A stretch of DNA of 64,000 nucleotides from Flavobacterium sp. NRK F7 (GCF_024054195.1 NZ_JAMXLB010000001.1:3042129-3106128); one strand, 5' to 3'. Positions 35,622 through 45,488 are shown, counted from the first letter of the stretch. The notes: a model not told the origin generated them from the sequence alone. Numbers and translations are program-made.

Positions 35622-36455
35622 TTATTCTATAGTTTCAATTATTTTACCACAAGATAACATCATACTTCCATAATATGGATTTTTAATTTCTTTTTCTTTA
35701 CTTAGCCAATTAGCACCTTTTCCATCATTAGCCATAGGACAATGCTGATAGTAAATTGCATTGTTCAATTTAGAAGCTTTCATCAAAACATAGATATTTT
35801 CAGATAACGCTTTGAAGTTTGTTCGTTGCTCTTCTAGTTCATTTGAACTTGCTATAGTGGAAGCATTTTCTTTTAAGTGCATCCTTTTTTCCATCCAAAC
35901 CCTATGTGTTTCTGCACCTAAAGAATGCATATCTACTTTTTCCATACGAATTACTAAATCAGATGCTGATTTAGATGCTGATTTAGAATTGGAATCTACC
36001 AAAGCATCTTTTAATTCAAAATACGTTTCAAATACATTTTCTAAATTTGTTTGAGCCACTTCAGAATTTTCTTTATGCTTCGTATTAGATGGCATCACAA
36101 CATTTTCCTGCTCATTTCTTCTTTCATATTGACAACATTGCGGTAAATTATTATATGCTTCTTTTGGAGCTAAATAAGAATTGTTATCATAACCTGCTAA
36201 AGCAATTCGTTTTAAAACAGCATCTTTAGTTGTTTTTTTAGCATCAAAAGTAATAGTTGCTAACTTAGTTTCTTTGTTCCAATTTACTTCTGCTTCGTTC
36301 TTAATACTTCCTGCTTTTTCAATGGTCTTTTTACACATACCGCAATTACCTAAAATTCTTTCTGTAATTGAAGTTTCATTTTTAATTTGTGCGTTACAAG
36401 ATGCGAACGATACTAATAGTAATAGTATCATTATTCTATTTTTAATAGTTTTCAT
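35622..36455 (-). CDS. HMA plus DUF3347 lipoprotein
   Basis: 277 residues. Lipobox SFASC (Cys 20), then an HMA domain with GNCGMCKKTIEKAG (C38, C41), a linker with QCCQYERR, and a DUF3347 region (about 135-275) containing ETHRVWMEKRMHLKENAS, NAIYYQHCPMANDGKGANWLSK and NPYYGSMMLSCGKI. DUF3347 occurs in CusB-type efflux adaptors and periplasmic copper proteins. Within it, KSASKSAS is encoded by a 12-bp tandem repeat. The candidate operator at 36515-36530 lies 60 bp upstream. Confidence 0.85.
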   Translation of the reverse strand: MKTIKNRIMILLLLVSFASCNAQIKNETSITERILGNCGMCKKTIEKAGSIKNEAEVNWNKETKLATITFDAKKTTKDAVLKRIALAGYDNNSYLAPKEAYNNLPQCCQYERRNEQENVVMPSNTKHKENSEVAQTNLENVFETYFELKDALVDSNSKSASKSASDLVIRMEKVDMHSLGAETHRVWMEKRMHLKENASTIASSNELEEQRTNFKALSENIYVLMKASKLNNAIYYQHCPMANDGKGANWLSKEKEIKNPYYGSMMLSCGKIIETIE

Positions 36456-36514
36456 TTTGATAAAGTTAATTTATAAATAATATAGATTGCTTTTAAAAAA
36501 AAGCGTAAAAAAGC

Positions 36515-36530
36515 CACAATTATGGCTAGA
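36515..36530 (-). promoter_or_regulatory. Candidate copper-regulon operator upstream of the HMA-DUF3347 gene
   Basis: cacaattatggctaga, differing by one base from the copA copy at 34454-34469. Here it is part of a dyad aattatg-N6-cataatt (36518-36537). Confidence 0.5.
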
Positions 36531-36542
36531 CATAATTATAAA

Positions 36543-36905
36543 TCAACCTATTTTAGGAGGAGACCAAACTGAAAAATAAGGAATGCCTGAACATTTTTCT
36601 AAGTAACTAAAATTGGTCTTTCTTTCTAAAAAAAGGAAACCGCTTACTTTTAGTAGATCATTATTTGGTAAAACACTTGAAAAAACTGTAGTCACGTTAC
36701 AATTCGTATTGTCACAATTTCCAGAGCAGGATTTTTTTTGTTTTTGATGATCAGAACAAGCAGATTGTTTTGTTTCTGTTTTACTTTTTGTTGTAGTACA
36801 ACATGTTTTTTCACTAGCCACAGTTTTTGAACAAGCATAGTTTCTATTTGGATTACATAAGAATCCAATACATAGTACTATTAGAATGTAAAAAGACTGT
36901 TTCAT
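36543..36905 (-). CDS. Small Cys-rich secreted protein of the copper cluster
   Basis: About 120 residues from ATG 36905 (MKQSFYILIVLCIGF). The signal peptide is followed by a mature region with about ten Cys (TCCTTTKSKTETK, ACSDHQKQKKSCSGNCDNT), then a conserved-looking tail ending SPPKIG. I know this ending from small Bacteroidetes proteins beside metal-efflux genes. Copper binding is plausible from Cys content and context. The first ATG at 36917 lies within the -7 box (36915-36922), so 36905 is the start. Confidence 0.7.
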   Translation of the reverse strand: MKQSFYILIVLCIGFLCNPNRNYACSKTVASEKTCCTTTKSKTETKQSACSDHQKQKKSCSGNCDNTNCNVTTVFSSVLPNNDLLKVSGFLFLERKTNFSYLEKCSGIPYFSVWSPPKIG

Positions 36906-36914
36906 AAGTAGATT

Positions 36915-36922
36915 CAAATTTA
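36915..36922 (-). promoter_or_regulatory. -7 promoter box for the Cys-rich gene
   Basis: CAAATTTA on the plus strand reads TAAATTTG on the coding strand, giving a very short leader before ATG 36905. Confidence 0.5.
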
Positions 36923-37119
36923 CAAAAAAAATGATATTGAAAGAATAAGTTCGTGTTAATCAAAATATAAAATTTTAAACTAACCGTAAAAACACAGCAA
37001 AATAAAAAGGGAAATTCACCCTAAAGAAACAGTATTCTTGCTCTTTCGCTATGCGTGGATTGAACATACATTTGTCGAACAAAAATCAATTACCCCAACA
37101 GGTAAATAAACACAGAAAA

Positions 37120-38982
37120 ATGAAACAATTATTTAAAAAAGAAATTTTAGTTGCAGTACTATTATTTATTACCACAACAATGTCAGCTCAATTTGTAGCA
37201 AGACATGCTATGACACCGGCTCAGTATCAAACTGAATTTAACAATCTAAATGCGAAAGGATATCGTGTAACTTCTCTTTCAGGATACACAAGTAATGGAA
37301 AAGAATTGTATGCTGCTATTTGGAAAAAAGTGGCTGGTCCAGCTTGGGCTGCTCGACATGGCATGTCTGCTGCGGATTATCAAAAAGAATTTGACGACAA
37401 GGTAAGTAAAGGGTATCGACCAGTATGTTTATCGGGTTATGCAGTAGGCAATCAAGCTAAATTTGCTGCTATTTGGGATAAAAGAGCTGGTGGTGCTTGG
37501 AAAGCAAGACATAACATGACTGCTAGTGATTATCAAAAAGCTTTCGATGATTATGGTAAATTGGGTTACCAATTGCAACAAGTGTGTGGTTATGTGGTAA
37601 ATGGAAAAGAATATTTTTTAGCCTTTTGGGAAAAAAAATCAGGAGCTATTATTGCAAGACATAATCTTTCAGCAGCAGATTATCAAAAAGCATTTGATGA
37701 TTGTACGAATAAAGGCTACCATTTAAAATCAGTAAGCGGTTACCAAAAGGGAAATACTGATTTATATGCTGCAGTTTGGGAAAAATCGGCTACACCCGCT
37801 TGGGCAGCTAGACATGGTTTAAGTAGAATGAATTACCAACATACATTTGACAATATGTATTACCAAGGATATGTTCCTGAATTTGTAAATGCATTTGCTT
37901 CAGGTAGTAGTGATAAATACAATGCCTTTTGGACAAATACCGCTATGAAATCTTCCGATTTAACCATCCTAGATAACGCAGCAAATAATTACATGAAAAC
38001 ACAAGGCGTAGATGGCTTATCCTTTGCGGTTACTAAAAATGGAAAACTTGTTTTTGCAAAAGCCTATGGTTATGCTGATAAATCTAAAAATGAATACCTA
38101 TCTCCCAATCATTCGATGCGAATTATGAGTATTTCAAAAGGAGTTACTGCTGCTGGAATAATGAAATTATTAGAGCAAAATAAAATTAGTATGAACCAAA
38201 AAGTATTTGGTCCTAATAGTATTCTTGGCTCAAAATATCCAACTCCTGCAGACAAACCTAAATTAAATCAAATTACGGTTTCCCAATTATTACATCATAC
38301 TTCAGGTTTACGTACATGCAATGGAGAAGCTGAATTTTGGAACAAAGACAAAACCTATGATGATACCATGAAAATGTTATTAAAGTCCTCTGATTTATTA
38401 AAATTTGATCCTAATACAAAATATTCGTATTCGAATACTGGTTATTTTATCTTAGCCTGTGTTATTCAACAAATAAGTGGACAATCCTATGAAACGTTTA
38501 TTCGTAATAATGTATTGAATCCTTCTGGTGTAGGTTCGGGAATGTATGTTGGTTTAGCCAATGGAAGTGTAAAATCGAATGAAGCACATTATACACCTGA
38601 AACCAAACAAAACATGCAATTATGGGCTGGTTTTGGCGGTTGGGTAGCAAGACCAATCGATTTAGTAAAATATTTAGGCAAAGTAGATGGTAGCGCAACT
38701 CCTCCAGATATTATTAAAGCCAGTACACATGCTATTTTAACTCAAGATACAACTTTATCACCAGGTTATGCTTGCGGTTGGAGTGTTTCTGGAGACCGAC
38801 AAAATCATAACGGAGCTCATGGTGGTTCAAGATCGTGGTTGGCGGAAATTGGTGGTGGCTACAGTATTGCTATTATTGTGAATAACGCACCTTCAAATGA
38901 TTCTAGTTTAAGTAAAATGCTTAATGAATTGTCTACGGCCGTGAAAAGCGTATCTGCCTATCCGAATTATGATCTATTCTAA
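37120..38982 (+). CDS. Secreted beta-lactamase-fold serine hydrolase with five N-terminal tandem repeats (polyglycine hydrolase-like)
   Basis: About 620 residues from ATG 37120 (MKQLFKKEILVAVLLF). Signal peptide to about 24. Five repeats of about 49 residues follow (about 25-272), each built on ARHxMSxxDYQKxFDD..GY..xSGY..G...xAAxW. They fit the bacterial tandem repeat domain 1 pattern, seen before beta-lactamase domains of fungal polyglycine hydrolases. The class C-like domain has SISK (Ser about 337, Lys 340), YSNTGY (about 438) and HNGAHGG (about 562). It is probably an extracellular peptidase or esterase. The frame upstream to 37051 is not preferred. Confidence 0.87.
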   Translation: MKQLFKKEILVAVLLFITTTMSAQFVARHAMTPAQYQTEFNNLNAKGYRVTSLSGYTSNGKELYAAIWKKVAGPAWAARHGMSAADYQKEFDDKVSKGYRPVCLSGYAVGNQAKFAAIWDKRAGGAWKARHNMTASDYQKAFDDYGKLGYQLQQVCGYVVNGKEYFLAFWEKKSGAIIARHNLSAADYQKAFDDCTNKGYHLKSVSGYQKGNTDLYAAVWEKSATPAWAARHGLSRMNYQHTFDNMYYQGYVPEFVNAFASGSSDKYNAFWTNTAMKSSDLTILDNAANNYMKTQGVDGLSFAVTKNGKLVFAKAYGYADKSKNEYLSPNHSMRIMSISKGVTAAGIMKLLEQNKISMNQKVFGPNSILGSKYPTPADKPKLNQITVSQLLHHTSGLRTCNGEAEFWNKDKTYDDTMKMLLKSSDLLKFDPNTKYSYSNTGYFILACVIQQISGQSYETFIRNNVLNPSGVGSGMYVGLANGSVKSNEAHYTPETKQNMQLWAGFGGWVARPIDLVKYLGKVDGSATPPDIIKASTHAILTQDTTLSPGYACGWSVSGDRQNHNGAHGGSRSWLAEIGGGYSIAIIVNNAPSNDSSLSKMLNELSTAVKSVSAYPNYDLF

Positions 38983-38998
38983 AATAAACATGAAAAAT

Positions 38999-39028
38999 AA
39001 AAAGCTGTATTGAGAAATACAGCTTTTT
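38999..39028. terminator. Bidirectional terminator
   Basis: Perfect 13-bp arms aaaaagctgtatt (38999-39011) and aatacagcttttt (39016-39028), loop gaga, between the serine hydrolase and parC. Confidence 0.9.
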
Positions 39029-39031
39029 TTA

Positions 39032-41728
39032 TTAGTCTAAACTTAAAGTAATTTGCCCGTCATCTTCCAAATCGGTTTTAACATCTTCAGAAACCGATTC
39101 TTCATCATTTACTTCCATCTTTTCTGGTTCGGGTTCAACCGGTTCTTCAAACGGTAAAGATTCAAGCAAATTAATTTGCTTAATTTTGTCTGTGGTTAAT
39201 TGATTCCCCAACGCTTTAATGCCTTTTACAGCAATAAATTCTTCTAAATTTACCTGAATGGTCTCTTTTTGTACGCCTTTTACTTTGGCAAAAATAATTT
39301 CTGCCATGGGTCTCCAATCGGTAGAAACAATTTCTAATTGCGATTTATCGTGCTCTGTGATAAAAATTTCTTCTTTATTTTCGTTTTCAATTACAAATCG
39401 TTTTACATAATAGCGTTCTTTTTCGCCATCATAATAAATTGCAGAAATAGGTTTACTTGGTTTCCATTTTTCTAAAACGATCATATCTTCCTCAAAATGA
39501 GTCGACAACTCTGGAATAATCGTTTTTACTTTACCAGATTGATTGATGATTAACAAACGATCATTCGGTTTAAATTCGCCTAATAATTCGCCTCTTCCAT
39601 CTACATTCAAACGTTGCACGGTATCGTCAAACCAAATCTTTCTAGGACGAAGGGTTGAAATTCCTTTTTCTTTTAATTCGATTTTTTTGATTGGATACTT
39701 AGAAACCGTATTTCCTTTAGAACCTCTTCCTTTGATTAAAATTTCAGAAAAGTCTAAATCCCATTTCAGTTTTTTGATGCTTCCCACCTGACGTAAAAGT
39801 ATGGTTACCACTTCTGCTTCCCCATTTGGATTGTGGGAGAAATATAAAATTTGAGAACCTGGTTTTTCTTGTGTAATGTGGTATTCTTTATCACGAGTTA
39901 CTCCAGAAACATTAAATCGTTTTATAAAAGTAGCTCCATTCTTTCCATCTCTATAAATTACATTATAAATGGTTCGTTTGTCATTTTTATCAAAAACGGC
40001 AATATGGATGATGTCTTTACCAATGAATTTCTTATCATCCACTTTAGTAATTACCATGCGACCATCTCGAAGGAAAACAATCACATCGTCGATATCAGAA
40101 CAATCCGCAACATATTCGTCTTTTTTCAATCCTGTCCCAAGGAATCCTTCTTCTCTATTGACAAATAATTTGGTGTTTCTTAAGACTACTTTGGTCGCTT
40201 CAATGGTATCAAAACTTCTTAATTCGGTTTGTCTTTCACGACCTTTACCATATTTGTCTTTTAATTTGGTAAAGAATGCAATCGTAAAATCAATAATATG
40301 TTCCAAATCGTGTTTTACCTGTTCCATTTCTGCTTCTAATTTGGCGATAGCCTCTTCAGCTTTATCAGAATCGAAACGTGTAATACGTATCATTGGAATT
40401 TGGGTTAATTTTTGTAAATCCTCATCATGAATATCACGCACAAAATCTTTTTTAAACGGTTCGAAACGCTTGTACAAGTATTCATATAAAGATTCTCTAT
40501 CACCATACAATTTAAAATCGATGTACATTTCTTCACGAATGAAAATCTTCTCCAAAGTTGAAAAATGCCACTTGTTTTCCAATTCGTCCAATTGGATTTC
40601 CAACTCTCTTTTCAATAACTCCACCGTTCTTTGCGTGGATATTTTCAGCATATCTGAAACCCCAATAAACAACGGTTTATTATTTTCAATTACACAACCT
40701 AAAGGTGCTACAGAAGTTTCGCAAGCAGTAAATGCATATAACGCATCAATGGTTTTATCTGGAGAAACACCTGCTGGAAGATGAATTAAAATTTCTACTT
40801 CAGCAGCTGTATTGTCTTCAATTTTTTTAATCTTAATTTTCCCTTTTTCATTGGCTTTCAAAATACTATCAATTAAGGTTGATGTATTCGTAGAAAAAGG
40901 AATTTGAGAAATGACTAAAGTGGTTTTGTCTAACTGACTGATTTTGGCACGAACTCTTACACGACCACCACGCATTCCATCGTTATAATTAGAAACATCA
41001 GCAATACCAGCTGTAGGAAAATCAGGATAAATAGTAAACGGTTTTCCTTTTAATATTTTAATCGAAGCATCGATAAGTTCATTGAAATTGTGCGGTAATA
41101 CTTTGGTTGACAAACCTACTGCAATACCTTCTGCTCCTTGTGCTAAAAGCAAAGGGAATTTTACTGGTAAATTAATGGGTTCTGCTCTACGACCGTCATA
41201 GGAAAGTCCCCATTCAGTGATTTTTGGAGAATATAAAATATCGTGACCTAACTTAGAAATTCGCGCTTCAATATAACGAGAAGCCGCAGCACTATCACCT
41301 GTAAGAATGTTTCCCCAGTTTCCTTGCATATCAATTAACAAGTCTTTCTGACCAATTTGCACCATGGCATCACCAATACTCGCATCACCGTGTGGATGAT
41401 ACTGCATGGTATGTCCAACAATGTTCGCTACTTTATTGTAACGACCATCGTCTAACTCTTTCATAGAATGCATAATCCTGCGTTGTACAGGCTTGAAACC
41501 GTCTTCAATAGCTGGAACAGCACGTTCTAAAATTACATACGAAGCGTAATCTAAAAACCAATCCTTGTACATACCCGTTACTTTTGTAATGGTATCTTCT
41601 GGATTTTCGTTGTTTTCATAGAAATGATGCCCAGATGTTTTGATGTCATCAAAGCCTTCCGTTTCTTGAGATTCGTTTCCTAATTCGTTTTGTTCGTCTG
41701 GGTTTACGTTTTCTTCTTCGTCTTTCAT
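39032..41728 (-). CDS. parC: DNA topoisomerase IV subunit A
   Basis: 898 residues. The DNA-breakage subunit of the type IIA enzyme that decatenates chromosomes. RRIMHSMKELDDGRYNKVANIVGHTMQYHPHGD and DSAAASRYIEARISK carry the winged-helix region and the catalytic Tyr in SRYIEAR. A coiled coil (about residues 445-490) follows, then a beta-pinwheel-like C-terminal domain with repeats such as DIDDVIVFLRDGRMVITKVDD. The N- and C-terminal tails are acidic. It follows the 41769 lipoprotein gene and parE on the same strand. Confidence 0.93.
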   Translation of the reverse strand: MKDEEENVNPDEQNELGNESQETEGFDDIKTSGHHFYENNENPEDTITKVTGMYKDWFLDYASYVILERAVPAIEDGFKPVQRRIMHSMKELDDGRYNKVANIVGHTMQYHPHGDASIGDAMVQIGQKDLLIDMQGNWGNILTGDSAAASRYIEARISKLGHDILYSPKITEWGLSYDGRRAEPINLPVKFPLLLAQGAEGIAVGLSTKVLPHNFNELIDASIKILKGKPFTIYPDFPTAGIADVSNYNDGMRGGRVRVRAKISQLDKTTLVISQIPFSTNTSTLIDSILKANEKGKIKIKKIEDNTAAEVEILIHLPAGVSPDKTIDALYAFTACETSVAPLGCVIENNKPLFIGVSDMLKISTQRTVELLKRELEIQLDELENKWHFSTLEKIFIREEMYIDFKLYGDRESLYEYLYKRFEPFKKDFVRDIHDEDLQKLTQIPMIRITRFDSDKAEEAIAKLEAEMEQVKHDLEHIIDFTIAFFTKLKDKYGKGRERQTELRSFDTIEATKVVLRNTKLFVNREEGFLGTGLKKDEYVADCSDIDDVIVFLRDGRMVITKVDDKKFIGKDIIHIAVFDKNDKRTIYNVIYRDGKNGATFIKRFNVSGVTRDKEYHITQEKPGSQILYFSHNPNGEAEVVTILLRQVGSIKKLKWDLDFSEILIKGRGSKGNTVSKYPIKKIELKEKGISTLRPRKIWFDDTVQRLNVDGRGELLGEFKPNDRLLIINQSGKVKTIIPELSTHFEEDMIVLEKWKPSKPISAIYYDGEKERYYVKRFVIENENKEEIFITEHDKSQLEIVSTDWRPMAEIIFAKVKGVQKETIQVNLEEFIAVKGIKALGNQLTTDKIKQINLLESLPFEEPVEPEPEKMEVNDEESVSEDVKTDLEDDGQITLSLD

Positions 41729-41768
41729 TTATGCTGAATTTGTATCAGTATTTTTTTAGTTTATTGTA

Positions 41769-42374
41769 CTATTTAGCCAATAATTTATATTTCTTTTCTA
41801 TTTCATTAAATTCATCTTCTGTCATTTTACCTTTATGGTCATCATTTATAAAATATCGTATTCCTGCTTTCCAAAAAAATAATCGCATGGCATCATGACA
41901 GTAATATGTTGCTTCTCCTAAACTTTTAGAATGTCGAAAATCGTTACATTCAAAGCATATTTCAATAGAACCCATTATTTCATTGCTTTTATTTTTAAAT
42001 ACAACTTCATGTCTAGGATTATAACAATCTGCTAAATGTTGTTCCTTTGGACAAGAATCTTTCGTTATTAAATGAAATAATTCTTGCTTTTGCTTTTCAT
42101 CAAGAAGTATTCTTTCTTTAATGAAATCATTAGACAATTGAACATCTGAATTATAATTTACATCTTTTCTATAAGGTAGCGTTTTAATGGAACTTTTATT
42201 TAGAAAAGAGTACAATATTACTTCATTAATAGTTTCATATTTAAAATCTAATGAATTAGAAAAATCATATTTTTTAATTATTCCCACATTACTTTCTTTT
42301 TTTCTTTTCGATTCGCAAGCAAACAACATTATATTGCTAATTAGAATTAAAAAAAAGAAACTACTGGTTTTCAT
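41769..42374 (-). CDS. Hypothetical lipoprotein between parE and parC
   Basis: 201 residues. Lipobox-like MLFACES (Cys about 20) after a hydrophobic signal. The soluble domain contains TKDSCPKEQHLADCYNPRHEVVF, MGSIEICFECNDFRHSK and GEATYYCHDAMRLFF, a Cys/His pattern possibly holding metal or disulfides. The C-terminus reads GKMTEDEFNEIEKKYKLLAK. I do not recognise the family and see no link to topoisomerase function. It lies 40 bp before parC and about 70 bp after parE on the same strand. Confidence 0.75.
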   Translation of the reverse strand: MKTSSFFFLILISNIMLFACESKRKKESNVGIIKKYDFSNSLDFKYETINEVILYSFLNKSSIKTLPYRKDVNYNSDVQLSNDFIKERILLDEKQKQELFHLITKDSCPKEQHLADCYNPRHEVVFKNKSNEIMGSIEICFECNDFRHSKSLGEATYYCHDAMRLFFWKAGIRYFINDDHKGKMTEDEFNEIEKKYKLLAK

Positions 42375-42444
42375 TTATATTTTGGTTAAAGATTAACAGC
42401 TAAAAGTTGACAATAAACTGCACTTTTAAACTGTAAGCTGCGAA

Positions 42445-44301
42445 CTATTCCTTTTCAATTACATCCAATTCCACTTTCAAATTATTGATAATAAAATCTT
42501 GTCGGTCTGGTGTGTTTTTCCCCATATAAAACTCTAGTAAAGTTTCAATGGAAGTAGCTTTATCCAGCATAACAGGGTCTAAACGAATATCGTCTCCAAT
42601 AAAATGTTTGAACTCGTCGGGTGAAATTTCTCCCAATCCTTTGAATCGAGTAATTTCTGGTTTTGGTTTTAATTTTTCAATCGCATTAACCCTTTCTTCA
42701 TCTGTATAACAATAAATGGTCTCTTTTTTGTTTCGCACACGGAATAATGGCGTTTGCAAAATATACAAATGACCGTCTTTTATTAATTCGGGAAAGAATT
42801 GTAAAAAGAAGGTGATTAATAACAAGCGAATGTGCATTCCATCGACATCGGCATCGGTTGCAATAACAATATTATTATAACGCAAATCACCCATATCTTC
42901 TTCAATGTTTAAAGCAGCTTGCAACAAATTGAATTCTTCGTTTTCGTACACAATTTTTTTGGTCATTCCATACGAATTCAAAGGTTTTCCGCGCAAACTA
43001 AAAACCGCTTGTGTATTTACATCTCTCGATTTCGTAATCGATCCAGAAGCCGAATCTCCCTCCGTAATAAAAAGCGTACTTTCTAAACTTCTTGGATTTT
43101 TAGCATCGGTTAAATGCACGCGACAATCACGTAGTTTTTTATTATGTAAACTGGCTTTTTTAGCTCTGTCTTTAGCCAACTTACGAATACCCGAAAGTTC
43201 TTTTCTTTCGCGTTCTGCTTGTAAAATCTTACGCAACAAAGCGTCTGCCGTTTCCGGATTTTTATGTAAGAAATTATCTAGTTTCGTTTTTACAAAATCA
43301 TTGACAAACGTACGCACTGTAGGTCCTTTTGGTCCCACATCGGTAGAACCTAGTTTGGTTTTGGTTTGGGATTCGAAAACCGGTTCTTCTACTTTTACAG
43401 AAATGGCAGAAACAATGGATTTACGGATATCGGAAGCTTCAAAATTTTTATTGTAAAATTCTTTAATTGTTTTTACAATGGCTTCCCGAAAAGCACCTAA
43501 ATGCGTTCCTCCTTGAGTGGTATTTTGTCCGTTTACAAACGAATGATATTCTTCTGAATATTGCGATTTACTATGCGTTAAGGCGATTTCAATATCATTG
43601 CCTTCCAGATGAATAATTGGATACACCATATCTTCTTCAGCAATGTTTTCGTCTAGCAAATCTTTTAATCCATGCTCCGATACAAATTTCTCCCCATTGT
43701 AATAAATCGTTAAACCACGATTTAAATAACAATAATTTTTAAGCATTTTAATGATGTATTCATTACGATACTTATAATTCTTAAAAATAGTCTCATCAGC
43801 AACAAATGAAACTTTAGTTCCCTTGCGTTTTGTCGTTTCAACTACTTCTTCTTCCGTTGTTAAATTACCCGCGGAAAATTCTGCTGCTTTTTGTTGATTA
43901 TCACGTACCGATTCCACTCTAAAGTAGTTGGACAAGGCATTTACCGCTTTGGTACCCACACCATTTAAACCTACCGATTTTTTAAAGGCTTTGGAATCGT
44001 ATTTACCACCAGTATTCATTTTAGAAACTACGTCTACCACTTTTCCTAGAGGAATACCGCGACCATAATCACGCACGGTCACTAATTTATCTTTTATGGT
44101 TACCTCAATGGTTTTCCCAGCACCCATAACAAATTCATCGATACAGTTGTCGATAACTTCTTTGAGTAAGATATAAATTCCGTCGTCTGGAGAAGAACCG
44201 TCTCCCAACTTTCCAATGTACATACCAGGACGCATACGGATGTGCTCTTTCCAGTCGAGTGAACGAATATTGTCTTCGGTATATTGATTTTGCTCTAGCA
44301 T
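42445..44301 (-). CDS. parE: DNA topoisomerase IV subunit B
   Basis: 618 residues from ATG 44301 ([17 protein letters not shown]). The ATPase subunit of topoisomerase IV. GHKL motifs: [47 protein letters not shown] motifs: [18 protein letters not shown] and [22 protein letters not shown]. The start at 44325 adds eight residues without family support. The length matches ParE rather than the longer GyrB. It heads the parE-lipoprotein-parC run. Confidence 0.93.
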   Translation of the reverse strand: MLEQNQYTEDNIRSLDWKEHIRMRPGMYIGKLGDGSSPDDGIYILLKEVIDNCIDEFVMGAGKTIEVTIKDKLVTVRDYGRGIPLGKVVDVVSKMNTGGKYDSKAFKKSVGLNGVGTKAVNALSNYFRVESVRDNQQKAAEFSAGNLTTEEEVVETTKRKGTKVSFVADETIFKNYKYRNEYIIKMLKNYCYLNRGLTIYYNGEKFVSEHGLKDLLDENIAEEDMVYPIIHLEGNDIEIALTHSKSQYSEEYHSFVNGQNTTQGGTHLGAFREAIVKTIKEFYNKNFEASDIRKSIVSAISVKVEEPVFESQTKTKLGSTDVGPKGPTVRTFVNDFVKTKLDNFLHKNPETADALLRKILQAERERKELSGIRKLAKDRAKKASLHNKKLRDCRVHLTDAKNPRSLESTLFITEGDSASGSITKSRDVNTQAVFSLRGKPLNSYGMTKKIVYENEEFNLLQAALNIEEDMGDLRYNNIVIATDADVDGMHIRLLLITFFLQFFPELIKDGHLYILQTPLFRVRNKKETIYCYTDEERVNAIEKLKPKPEITRFKGLGEISPDEFKHFIGDDIRLDPVMLDKATSIETLLEFYMGKNTPDRQDFIINNLKVELDVIEKE

Positions 44302-44571
44302 AAACAGATTTTGGATTTTGTGCAATATACTATTTCTCTTTAAAAAATGAAAGTCTGTATTTTATAAGTTATTGACAAAAGGGTTAAGAAATTGTGTGTT
44401 TTCTATTTTCAGTTATGACTTAGAGTATTGTAAGCTGTCCCTTTGAATTATAAAAGTAGAAATTTGACAAAAGATAAACGTTCCAAATGTTTTTATAAGT
44501 TTAAAGTAATTTAAAATAGAATTAATAAGTAATTAAAAAATCCATTTATTTCTTTTTAAATGCATTTTTAT

Positions 44572-45444
44572 CTAATCTATCTCCAACTTATATCCTACGC
44601 CATGAATATTAATTAATTTAATAGAAGTATCCTCTTTTAATTTAATTCGTAGTTTAGAAATATAGGTGTCCAAACTTCTACCAACAAATACACCGTGGTC
44701 TTCCCACACTTTTTTAGTTAATTCTTCTCTTTTGATAATTTCATTAGGTTGTGAGGTAAATAAAAGCAACAACTCGCATTCTTTTTTAGAAAGATTTACG
44801 GTAAGAGTATCTCTAATTAATTTGTTTTGCTCTGGGTAAAATTTATATTGTCCAATAGCTGTATAGTTTTCAACATCATCAACAGGAACAACTTTAGGTT
44901 TGAGCTTGAAATAAAAAAGTACCACAACTCCAAAAACTCCGAAAAAGAAACCATATAGAAGCCAAATACAAAAATCAGAATTACTTTTTTTATCATTTTT
45001 TTTTGTAAATCGAACATTTACATGATAACAACCTGTTTTTAATTGTCTTCCACCGCATGGAATAATGCTTTTCTCTATATTATGCTTCATTTGGTAACTA
45101 TAAGCTACTGCTCTATCTTTACATTGAATTACTTCAACTAAATAATTTTGTGGTAAATTGGCTTTTAAAAAACTATTTTTAATGAAGGTTACCAAACTAT
45201 CAGGTTGTATCGTTACTTGTTCTTCAAACGACAATTGGTATTCAAAACTATCTAAAGCAACTACTGGTTTTATTACAGATATTGTATCTTGATTACTTAA
45301 TAATAAGTGATGACCCACATCGCGTAAAGCCACTTTTACCAAAGCAGAAGTATCTTCTTTAGATTCCTTTGTACAAGAAACAAAACTTAGAAGGAATCCT
45401 ATTACGATTAAAATTTTATAGAAATAAGAGGTATCATTATTCAT
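44572..45444 (-). CDS. Transmembrane regulator with extracytoplasmic N-terminus and C-terminal winged-helix DNA-binding domain
   Basis: 290 residues from ATG 45444 (MNNDTSYFYK); a GTG at 45495 would overlap the operator repeats and is rejected. The N-terminal signal ends SFVSC, so it may be lipidated or an uncleaved anchor. A soluble extracytoplasmic domain (about 30-150) contains four Cys, including IIPCGGRQLKTGCYH. One membrane helix (about 158-180) leads to a cytoplasmic OmpR/PhoB-type winged helix (about 195-290; LTVNLSKKECELLLLF, LDTYISKLRIKLK, INIHGVGYKL). This is a one-component membrane sensor with an inverted ToxR topology. It is divergent from the 45611 lipoprotein gene. Confidence 0.85.
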   Translation of the reverse strand: MNNDTSYFYKILIVIGFLLSFVSCTKESKEDTSALVKVALRDVGHHLLLSNQDTISVIKPVVALDSFEYQLSFEEQVTIQPDSLVTFIKNSFLKANLPQNYLVEVIQCKDRAVAYSYQMKHNIEKSIIPCGGRQLKTGCYHVNVRFTKKNDKKSNSDFCIWLLYGFFFGVFGVVVLFYFKLKPKVVPVDDVENYTAIGQYKFYPEQNKLIRDTLTVNLSKKECELLLLFTSQPNEIIKREELTKKVWEDHGVFVGRSLDTYISKLRIKLKEDTSIKLINIHGVGYKLEID

Positions 45445-45488
45445 AATGGGATGCAAATAACATATAATTTTATGAAATTTTACAGCTA

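Noticed and set aside
39543..40784. Several plus-strand ORFs inside the parC gene
   Set aside because: Shadow frames of a strongly conserved protein; no promoter or domain.
42905..43456. 183-codon plus-strand ORF inside parE
   Set aside because: Antisense shadow of conserved TOPRIM and GHKL regions.
44372..44469. Two TTGACA words near the parE start (44372 and 44464)
   Set aside because: They are single, widely separated and not in an 11-bp array, so I did not join them to the 45489-45516 operator.
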